NCBI RefSeq assembly: GCF_003952385.1
Contig: NZ_CP034444.1
Coordinates: 5,593,001-5,657,000 of the forward strand
DNA length: 64,000 nt
Direction: 5' to 3'
DNA from: Mesorhizobium sp. M1D.F.Ca.ET.043.01.1.1
GTDB lineage: Bacteria > Pseudomonadota > Alphaproteobacteria > Rhizobiales > Rhizobiaceae
In this document: positions 45,596-54,600 of the stretch, one piece after another
Layout of the letters: each line of letters begins with the position of its first letter
Position numbering within the stretch: the first letter of the stretch is position 1
Made by a program: the position numbers and the translations under genes
The notes under the pieces: generated by a model
Seen by the model: only the letters and a program-made list of their open reading frames with translations
The model's database searches: none
What the model was told of the DNA's origin: nothing

Positions 45596-47370
45596 TCGAT
45601 CACCGGCAAGGCTGGCGCCTCTTTCATAGACGCAGCCAGGTGAAGCTCGGATGAGAAGCGCGGCAAGATGTCGTTCTCGAGGATTTCCAGTTTCGGGGCG
45701 TAAAGAAGACGCCAGCGATCTGGCGCCAGTTCCTGACGCGCCGCGACAAGCGCATCGCGCGTGGATATCAGCCGCGCCAGAACATCCGGATCGAGCGGGA
45801 TGACGGCGTTCGGGCAGGTGAAGCAGCCAAGCCACGCCGTACACAGCCGGCCAACTTTCTGACCTTCCCCGACGCCGGCGAGGGGATCCTTGCAAGTGAA
45901 GCCGGCAGCCGTGGCATACGCGGCGTCGGTTGCCGATATTTCGTCCCTCCGCTCAGGAGCGTCAGTACCACGAACAATATCGACGAAGCGTGCCTGCAGG
46001 TCGCCGACGATGCGTTCTTGGGCTCGTCGGACGATCGGCCGATCGATATACCGTTGCGTTGTGTCGGGGGTGACATGGTTGGCGAGAACCTGGGTTTTCA
46101 GAATGTCGTGGCCGAGTGCCTCGTGTGCGAGGGTAAGTCCCGTTGTGCGCAGGGCCGCCAAGGTCAAAGCAAGCGGGTCTCCTTTCTCGTCAACGAGATC
46201 GTGGCGCTGCACAAAGAGCCGAACATGCTTGCTGGCCAGATAGTTGGGGATCAGCTGTGTTGCGCGTGAACCGTTTATGCTCGCAACAAGGAACAACCGA
46301 TCGCGGTCGTCAGCGGGAACGTGCGGCAGCAACCCCGCCGTCATTTCCAGAACTCTGTCGACGAGGTTTGGTACCGACAGGCTCTTGTCGCGCAGGAAGC
46401 TTCGACGTTGGAGTCGGCTCGAACGGCCCTTCGACCATGTCATCACCTCTCGCCCCTCAAGAAGCAGATGATCGCTCATGCAGTCGCGCCGCAGGTCGCG
46501 CAGGGCTTCGGGGTTGGCATAGCTCTGCGCGCCTATGGCGATCATGTATGGGATCAGCGTTTCGGGCAGGGCATGAAGATAGCTGGAAAGCTTTTGGTTT
46601 CCGCCGTGTCGAACCGAGGCGAAGTGAAGCCGCCAGCGCCCGGAACCTCGCTTCAGCGTAACGTTCTGCGGAGGCATCAGTCCGCCGTAATGCTCGACAA
46701 TAACTGCAAGCATCACGCCGAGGTCGTCGAGGTTTAGCCGGCTGAGGTCACGTTCCCTTGCGATCGCTTCTCGGTCAACCTGTGAGAGAAGTGCCTTTCC
46801 CCTTTGGAAGGTCGCCCAGCTCGCCTCGATGTCTTTCCGGGCCGCCGCCAGAACAGCTTCCATCTCTGATCGGCTTAGCGCCTCTCGCGGGCGCGTCTCC
46901 GCATTCTTACGAGGAAAGGCATTGAACGGGATTTCAAGATCGCAAGCAACGAGGTCGGGTCGGTTGTGCTTGAGCCAGCCGATCATCTGCTTGAGCACCG
47001 ACCAGCTGCCATGACGAGAACTCTTGGTCCATGGCTTAGCATTGAGCCAGGCTATAAAGGCGTGCAGCACCGCCGTATCGACATCCCCCATCGACGTGAT
47101 CTCGGAAGTATGATCGTTCAGGAAGGCAAACCAGCGAGAAAGTGTGTTGAACGCGCCTTCGCGAGTAGCCGGGCTGTGGCCGGCATGATGGTGACGGAAG
47201 GCAAGCGCAATTTCGGCTGCAATCCTCGGCGCAGTTCGATAGACGGTGAAGTCGAAGCTGCTTTCCGGTCGACCGTTGGGATCAAGGAAGTTGACCACTA
47301 GAGAGCCAGGCACGCCCACAAGACCCACTGGTGATGGATCGAGCCGATAATCCTTGCGTCGCTGTGCCAT
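45592..47370 (-). CDS. Tyrosine recombinase-like protein, second of trio (592 aa), catalytic set incomplete
   Basis: A TnpB-sized recombinase. The C-terminal domain aligns to the family, with TLAALRTTGLTLA in the HxxR position, ANHVTPDTTQRYID carrying His and the nucleophile Tyr, and a Cys-rich tail (TCKDPL, CTAWLGCFTCPN). The first catalytic Arg appears replaced (YGGLMPP in place of a GLRxSE-type motif) and the first His of HxxR is Leu. It may be a structural or architectural partner rather than a full enzyme. Its ATG overlaps the first recombinase stop by one base (TAATG). Confidence 0.85.
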   Translation of the reverse strand: MAQRRKDYRLDPSPVGLVGVPGSLVVNFLDPNGRPESSFDFTVYRTAPRIAAEIALAFRHHHAGHSPATREGAFNTLSRWFAFLNDHTSEITSMGDVDTAVLHAFIAWLNAKPWTKSSRHGSWSVLKQMIGWLKHNRPDLVACDLEIPFNAFPRKNAETRPREALSRSEMEAVLAAARKDIEASWATFQRGKALLSQVDREAIARERDLSRLNLDDLGVMLAVIVEHYGGLMPPQNVTLKRGSGRWRLHFASVRHGGNQKLSSYLHALPETLIPYMIAIGAQSYANPEALRDLRRDCMSDHLLLEGREVMTWSKGRSSRLQRRSFLRDKSLSVPNLVDRVLEMTAGLLPHVPADDRDRLFLVASINGSRATQLIPNYLASKHVRLFVQRHDLVDEKGDPLALTLAALRTTGLTLAHEALGHDILKTQVLANHVTPDTTQRYIDRPIVRRAQERIVGDLQARFVDIVRGTDAPERRDEISATDAAYATAAGFTCKDPLAGVGEGQKVGRLCTAWLGCFTCPNAVIPLDPDVLARLISTRDALVAARQELAPDRWRLLYAPKLEILENDILPRFSSELHLAASMKEAPALPVIE

Positions 47371-48509
47371 TATAACAAAGCCTCATAAAGGTTTTCGACC
47401 GATGCCTCCGCAAGCGTCAGGTCTGTCGCCACAACGCGCAAATAGATCGCCGTAGTGGTCAGATCGGCATGTCCCAGGAGAACTTGCAGAGTGAGGAGCG
47501 GATTGAGCTCCGGCTCCTGTTGTGTCCGCCGTTGCAGGAACCGGAGCATCGAGGTCGCAAAAGTATGTCTCAGCGCGTGGAAGCTAGCAGTCACACCGGC
47601 TGCCGTGGCAGCAGCGGCGAACATCGCGCCTACGCGCCGAGCACTCACCGCCCGTCCAGCTTCCGTCAGAAAGACCGTATTTGGTTCCGCATAGTTCGGG
47701 TTTCGGGATTTCGCGCGCCGTATAATGGCGGCGCGCTCCTCACGTACATAGGCAAGCGTACGGTCGACCAAAGGCTGTGGCGGATAAACGGTCCGCGCTT
47801 TCCCGCCCTTGGTGGTCTCGATCTTTATTGCGGTAAGGGCATCCGAGCTTTCCCGCGGAAGCACGCGCAGCCGCAATCCGGCAACTTCCATCCGGCGCAT
47901 ACCGGTGGTGACAGCCCACTCCACAATCAATCGATTTCGCGAGTCCAGCCCGCTCATCACCTGGCGCATTGTTGCGGGTGACAGAGGTCTCGGCAATGTC
48001 GATGTTTGTCGGACCGTCAGCTCATTGACAGTCTGGCGTCCACCAGTGGCGTCGACGTGCGCCAGGAAACCCTGCGGTCGGCTTCGCGATAGTGCCAACT
48101 CGTCCGCGGTAAATGGCAAGTGGTGAGCAAGGCCCGCACCAACGCACCATCGGTAGAACAGGGCCAACGTTCTGATGCGACCATTGATCGTACCGCGCGC
48201 GTAAGCGCGCCTGGTATGATCGCTTGGACGAAAGAGCATTCGATCTCGGTAAGCTGCGATCTCCGCTACTCCGATCGCGTCCCACACCCATTCATTGGCC
48301 TCAAGCGTCTGCCACCAATCGTAGAGAGTCTCTCCATAGGTGCGCCATGTCTGCCGACTGCGCGTGCGTCCCCGCACCAGAGCGATGTGCAGCAGCCACG
48401 CGCAAGCTGGTTCGACAAGTCGCATCTCGTTATCGAGAAGCATGGGGACGCCCGGGCGTGATATGCCGTGCGGCGCAAACTCTTCGGTGGTGAATAACAG
48501 TTCGGCCAT
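47370..48509 (-). CDS. Tyrosine recombinase, first of trio (TnpA-like, 379 aa)
   Basis: A XerC/D-size recombinase with SAM-like N-terminal core-binding domain and a complete catalytic domain: Arg in TTGMRRMEVAGL (about 205), Lys in TTKGGKAR, HxxR in HALRHTFAT (His 311, Arg 314), His in LGHADLTTT (347) and Tyr in AIYLRV (356). ATG 48509 has GGGGAA upstream; 26 further upstream codons overlap the large inverted repeat and are rejected. It is the first gene of the four-gene minus-strand recombinase operon and points away from the right end of the element. Confidence 0.92.
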   Translation of the reverse strand: MAELLFTTEEFAPHGISRPGVPMLLDNEMRLVEPACAWLLHIALVRGRTRSRQTWRTYGETLYDWWQTLEANEWVWDAIGVAEIAAYRDRMLFRPSDHTRRAYARGTINGRIRTLALFYRWCVGAGLAHHLPFTADELALSRSRPQGFLAHVDATGGRQTVNELTVRQTSTLPRPLSPATMRQVMSGLDSRNRLIVEWAVTTGMRRMEVAGLRLRVLPRESSDALTAIKIETTKGGKARTVYPPQPLVDRTLAYVREERAAIIRRAKSRNPNYAEPNTVFLTEAGRAVSARRVGAMFAAAATAAGVTASFHALRHTFATSMLRFLQRRTQQEPELNPLLTLQVLLGHADLTTTAIYLRVVATDLTLAEASVENLYEALL

Positions 48510-48528
48510 GGGTTCCCCAATTCGCGCC

Positions 48529-48580
48529 GCCCGCCGCTTTGCCGGGCAGGCCCTCGGGCCCGCCCGGCAAAGCGGCGGGC
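48529..48580. repeat. Perfect 19-bp inverted repeat at the right end of the element
   Basis: Arm GCCCGCCGCTTTGCCGGGC (48529-48547) is exactly complementary to 48562-48580, and the loop contains its own GGCCC/GGGCC stem, giving a cruciform-capable structure. It lies 20 bases upstream of the first recombinase start and about 65 bases from the right junction. No T-run follows, and no counterpart is seen at the left end. It could be a recombinase-binding arm site, a barrier to read-through transcription or an autoregulatory operator. Confidence 0.7.
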
Positions 48581-48644
48581 GTCCCACGCAACCAAAACTG
48601 TCCTGATTCTAGTTCAGGAAGATGACAGAAAGGACGCGCTGGAG

Positions 48645-48650
48645 ACGGGT
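48645..48650 (+). repeat. Right junction hexamer of the insertion (core-like)
   Basis: ACGGGT, in phase with the downstream adhesin frame (codons ACG GGT). It matches the left hexamer ACGAGT at 42398 with one mismatch. Joining at either position gives ...Thr-Ser-Thr-(Ser/Gly)-Pro-Asn-Ile..., consistent with the surrounding repeat pattern. Confidence 0.5.
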
Positions 48651-51600
48651 CCTAACATCTCGGCCGCCAATGTGTCGGCTACAGCCGACAACAGCGCTGT
48701 CATCGATGCGCTGACGATCGCCGGCTCGGCGTCCGTCTCGACTGGCGGCAATGCGCTGGGCGGCGCAGGCTCCGGCTCCGGCAACTTCGTCGTCTCCACG
48801 ACCACGGCCGGTGTGCTGAATCCGTCTGGAATCAAGAGTCTGACGGCGACGGGCAACATAACGGTCGAGGCTACGGATTCGAGCCAGATCGACGCCGATG
48901 CCGGCACGGGGGCTCTGTCGGTCTCCACCAACGGCGGCAATATGGGCGCCGTCGCCATAGGTGCTGCGGCAGCCGACAACGAGATCACCAAGACGACGAC
49001 GGCAACGCTGCAGAACGTCAATGCGAGCGGTGCGAATGTCGACGTGACGGCCAGCTCCACCGGCACCATCAGTGCCTTCACACTCGGCATCTCCGGGTCG
49101 CTGAACACCAGCAACGGTCCCCTGTCGCTGGCTGGCGCTGGCTCGGGATCCGGAAATTACATCACGTCTACGACCACGGCGAGCATCGATCCGAGCACCG
49201 TAACCGCTACCGGCGATGTGACGGTTTCCGCGATCGACAGCGCCACCATCACGGCTACGGCCGGCGCAGTCGGCATCAGCTTGAATGTCGGCAGCGGCAC
49301 TGGAGCCAAGGTCGGTGTAGGTCTCGGCCTGGCGATCGCCATCAACGAAATCAACAGCAGCGCTCTCGCTTTGGTGGAAGACAGCTCGGTGTTCGCCGGA
49401 GGCGCGATTTCGGTCACGGCCGGCAACACCGGCAACATAGATGCGACAGCCTTCGGCGTGTCGCTGACGGTTTCCAATTCTTCCTCCGCCGCTGCCGTCG
49501 GGGTCAGCGCCAACATTGCAGTCACGACCAACGACCTGACCTTGACCACCAAAGCCACGATCACCGATGACGCCGGCGGCGATCCCCAAAGCGTCTCGGC
49601 CGGCGCGGGCCTGTTGGTCAGCGCCACGGATTCGGGCATCATCAACGCCGACGCGACCTCAGTCGGCCTGAGCGTCGCGGCGGGCGGCAGCAGCGGCGTG
49701 TCGGTGGCCGGCACGGTCAGCGCGTCGATTGCCCAAAATTCCATTGCTTCGACGACGGAAGCCATTATCGACAACGTCGATACGACGGTTACCGGCGACG
49801 TCGATGTACTGGCGTCGTCGTCGAAGTCGATTGACGCCATCGTCACGGCAGCTTCGGTGGGCGTTTCTGTCGGCTCCGGCAGCGCCAGCGTCTCGTTGAC
49901 CGGCGCAGGAGCAGGCGCCTCGAACGTCACCAACAATTCCGTGCTTGCAATCATCCGCGCCGCGGATGTCGACGCTTCGGGCGACGTTACCCTCAACGCC
50001 GCCGACCAGACCGATATCAGCGCCACCATCGTATCAGTCGCCGCATCGGTCGGCGTCAGTGGCGGCAGCGGCGCATCGGCGACGCTGACCGTATCGGCCA
50101 TCGACGCCACGAACTCCATCACCAATATCACCCGCGCGGTGGTCGAGAACGGATCGAACGTCACCGCTGACGGCAATTTCACCGCGGACGCTTCGTCGAC
50201 CGGTTCGATCACCGCCACAGCGGTGGCGGCGTCGATCGGCGTCGGTGTCGGCGGCGGCAACGTCACCCTTTCCGGCGCCGGCGCCGGTGCCGGTGCCGAC
50301 AACGCCATCTCGAATACGATCGAGGCGGGCGTCATCGGCGATTCGTCGGTCGCGGCGGACGGCAATGCCGACATCTTCGCCGCCGACTCGGCGACGGTGA
50401 ATGCCAATGTGGCGACGGCCGCGATCTCGGCATCCATCGGTGGCAGTTCGGCGACCGTTTCGCTGACCGCGGCCGTTTCGATCGCCACGAACACGGTGAA
50501 CGACGTCGTGGCCGCGCATGTGGTGGATTCGAGCCTCACCTCGGGTGGAAGCGCCGCTATCGAGGCTGATTCCACCAAGTCGATCACCGCCCTTCAGGTC
50601 GCGGTCTCGGTTTCGATCTCGATCGGTTCCGGCACGGCAACTCTGGCCGGAGCGTTTGGCGTTGCGCAGGTGTCGAACGTTATCGGCGGCTCGACGACGG
50701 CGGGCATCTTCGATGCTGATGCCGGTGAGAGCCAGGCGGCGACCATTGGCGGGCCGCTGACCATCAGCGCGACGAGCGCCGGAACCGTTCACGCCACGCT
50801 GGTGGCAGTGACAGCGTCCGTCGCAGTGGGATCGGGCACGGTGACGCTGTCGATGTCGGCGGCGGTCGCGCTGGCCTCGAATAGCATATCCAACGACGTT
50901 CTGGCGGCCATTGAGACCTCCGTTGTCGACGCGAGCGGCGCGGTCGATATCACCGCGACAAACAGCAAGGACATCGACGCCGTGTCGGTGGGTGTGGCGA
51001 TTGCGGTCTCGGTGGGAAGTTCCGCGTCGATTTCGGCGGCGTTGGCCTTCTCCAAGGCCACGAATGCCATCATGGGATCGACCGAGGCGCTGATCACGCA
51101 GAGTTCGGTGACGGCGGACGGCTCGGTGGCGCTGACGTTGGAGGATACCTCCTCGATCACCTCGGACGTCATCGCGGCGTCGGTATCGGTTGCCGTCTCC
51201 GGCGGGATCGCCGGGGTCGGCCTGGCGGTTTCGGTCGCTCTGGCGGAAAACACCATCTCGGGCAGCAGCCGCGTCGCCATCGAAGACTCTACCGTCACAG
51301 CCAGTGGCGGAGCAAGCGACGTCACGGTCGATGCGACGACCGAAAACACCATCAAGACCGTTGCTGTCGCGGCCTCGGTCTCGGTCTCGGCCAGCAGCGG
51401 CACCGTGGCGCTTTCCGGCTCCGGCGCGGGCGCATCGGCCACCAACACCACGACCAACGAGGTTCTGGCTGAAATCGTCGGCTCGACAGTTGAAGCCGGA
51501 CGCGCCGTATCGGTCACCTTGTCAGACGATTCGGTGATCGAGGCCAAGATTGTGGCGGCTGCCGTCGGCGTCTCGGCGTCCAGCGGCGTTGGCATATCCG

Positions 51601-54600
51601 GCGTGGTCGCGGTAACCGTCGCCACCAACAGTATTGGTGGCGTCTATGGCGCCACGATCTTCGATTCCGATGTCGATGCGCTGGCCGGCGGGGTGACGGT
51701 TTCGGCGACGGCCGACAACTCGATTGACGCAATCGCTGTCGCGGTCGCCATCTCGGTAGCCCTCGGCAGCAGTTTCGCCGGCTCTGTTGCTGTTGCAGGG
51801 GTCATTGCGGAAAACATACTGACCAATTCTTTGACTGCCGGCATTGTCTCCGGCAGCAATATTGGCGCTCATGGTCTTGTCGGCGTCAGCGCCACCGACA
51901 CATCGTCGATCAAAGCCACCCTCGTGTCGGTTGCCGCGTCAATTTCGGCCAGCGGCAGCGCCAGCGTCGCTTTCTCGATCTCGGCAACGGTCGCCAACAA
52001 CGAGATCGGCTCGACCCTCAAGGCGACGATCGATGATTCCGCCGTCGATACGACGGGTGCGGTTTCCGTCGAAGCGCGGGCCGATACGCTGATCTCCGCC
52101 ACGGCGGCGGCGATCAGCGTCAGCGTCGCCGTCAGCGGCGGAGTGTCGATTTCTGGCGCCGGCTCGGGTGCCTACGCAGCCAACAGCACGACCAATTCTG
52201 TCGAAGCCTCCATCATCGGATCGTCGATCACGGCGGTGGGCGATGTCGATGTGCTGGCGACCGACATTTCGAGTATTTCGGCGACGCTTGTTTCAGCTGC
52301 GGTCGGCGTGTCTGGCGGCAGCGGGCTTGCCGTGTCCGTGTCCGTCGCGGTCACGCTGGCGGAAAACACTATCGATAGCGCCTTGCTGGCGACGATCGAC
52401 GATTCCACCGTGAGCACTTCCGCCGGCGCGGTCACCGTTGCGGCGACCAATTACGACGACGCCCTTGCACGAGGCATGGGCATTACGGCGACAGCTGTGG
52501 CTGCGGCCATTTCGGCCGGCGGCTCGGGCGGCGTGTCAGTTCAAGGCGCCGGCACCGGCGCGGTTGCCACCAACAGCATCAGCACCGGCATACAAGCAAG
52601 CATCGTCGACACTGCGGTCACTGCACACGGCACGGTTTCGGTCGCGGCAACGGACGAGGCCAGGATCAAGGCCGTGCTCGTGGCGGCCTCTATCGGCGCC
52701 GGCGGCGCGGGCGCCGTCTCAGTCAACGTTGCGATCAGCGCCACGGTAGCCGAAAACACCATAGGCGGCGGCTTGCTGGCGACCATCGACGGCTCGACCG
52801 TCAACACGACGAACGGCGCAGTGACTGTCGACGCCATCGCAGACAGGACCATCGACGCGCTCGGCGTGGCGGTGGGCGTCGCGGCGGGCGGTGCCGGGGC
52901 CGTTTCAGTCAATGTTGCCCTCAGCGCCGTTGTAGCGAGCAACATCATTGCTGGCGCAACTGAAGCCAGCATTAAGGGCGGCAGCGATGTCGACGCCAAC
53001 CACGCGTCCAACGGCTTCGTTCGGGTCAACGCGCTGGACACGTCCTCGATCGAGGCGACCCTGGCGTCGGCGTCGGTTACTGCCGGCGGAGCCGGAGCGG
53101 TGTCGGTCAACGTGGCCGGCGCATTCGTCTATGCCGACAACGCATTGACGGCGAGTACCGATTTCGACTGGAACGCCGACGGCGTCATCGATTTCCACGA
53201 CATTCATGCGGGCCTAGCGGTGCTGACCGCATTGCATGACCTTCAGATCGGTAACGACGGCGTAATTGGCGATCAGCCCGGCCCTGACGGAGATCCCGAT
53301 ACTTTGGGGGATAACGTCCCCTCCGACGATCTGACCGTCGATCAAGCTATCGACGCCCTTGGCAATTTGAGCGTCTTTGCAGCCGGACAACCGAGCGCTG
53401 CCTACAAGACGGCGCTGAAGAGCCTGATCGGTTCGAGCTTCGACATTGATGGCGACGGCAACATCACCAATCGCGATCTGCGGCTCACTGGCAGCACGTC
53501 TGACGACGTCGTCATCGCGAATTCGATCGTCGCGTCAATTGAAACGTCAAGCGTTGATACAGCCGGGGCGGTTGCCGTATCCGCCTCCGACTACGATACC
53601 GGGTCAGCCAGCGGAATGACCATCCATGCGACCGGCATTGCGGTCGGCATCGCCGCCGGCGGCGCGGGCGGTATTTCCGTCAACGTCAGCGGTGCCGGCG
53701 TGGTGGCGTTCAACGACATCAATAACGGCATCGAAGCCAGCATTGTGGGAAGCACGGTAATCGCGGGCGGCAACGTGACTGTCCATGCCGAGGATCGGGC
53801 GGGCATCAAGGCCGAACTGCTGGCTGTCACCGTATCTGCGGGCGGTGCCGGTGCGGCCTCGGTCAACGTTACCGTGTCGGTCACCTATGCCGAAAACACG
53901 ATGAGCGGCAGCCTGCTGGCCACCATTGACGATTCCACCGTTACTTCGACGTCGGGCAACGTCACCGTCGATGCTTTCGCCGACAACCTCATTGAGGCCG
54001 AGGGCGTAGCTGTTGGCGTGTCGGTCGGTGGCGCGGGCGGCGTGTCCATCAATGTCGCGGCCAGCGCGGTCCTAGCGACGGCTGTTCTGACCAACGTGGT
54101 CGAAGCCAGCATTGTCGGCGGGTCCGATGTTGCCGCAAACTCCGTCAGCGCCACGGCGACCGATGAATCGACCGTGGATGCTACCCTGGTTGCGGCTTCC
54201 GTCAGCATTGGCGGCGCGGGCGCTGTTTCTGTCAATGCGTCGATCGCGGTCTCCGTCGCGCAAGTGGATTTTGGCACGACCACACGGGCGCTGATCTCGG
54301 GATCGAAGGTTCTCGCGCGAACGGGCAACGTCAGCCTCACCGCGCTCTCAACCGGATCCGTCGATGTGGACGCGGTTGCCGTAGGCGTATCCTTCGGCGC
54401 ATCCGGCGGCGTCTCGGGTTCGGTCGCGGCCGCGGGCGCGATCGCAACCATCAATTCGACCAATCTTGTCGCGGCGTTGATCGTCGCTGATTCGGATGTC
54501 GACGCGACATTGGGATCGGTGATCCTGAGCGCGACCGACGAAACCCTGTTCACCAGCGATGTCGACTCGGTCAGCGTCGCCGGGGCAATCAGCGGCGGCG

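Larger units (their letters stand above)
42398..48644. mobile_element. Tn554/RIT-like recombinase element inserted in the adhesin gene (about 6.25 kb)
   Basis: Both flanks are repeat-protein coding sequence of the same kind but in different frames (codon phase 2 before, phase 0 after). The interior encodes a minus-strand unit of three tyrosine recombinases and a small coiled-coil protein with 1-8 bp overlaps, plus a convergent ArdC gene. Three coupled recombinases recall RIT elements; the order recombinase (379 aa), large recombinase (592 aa) and a small TnpC-like protein recalls Tn554. No long terminal inverted repeat is seen. Excision between the junction hexamers (6,247 bp) would rejoin the adhesin in frame. 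Exact ends are inferred. Confidence 0.8.

Noticed and set aside
42404..48644. Terminal inverted repeats GTCCTTCC (42421-42428) and GAAAGGAC (48628-48635)
   Set aside because: Only a short imperfect match, at different distances from the two junctions (17 and 9 bases); too weak to define ends.
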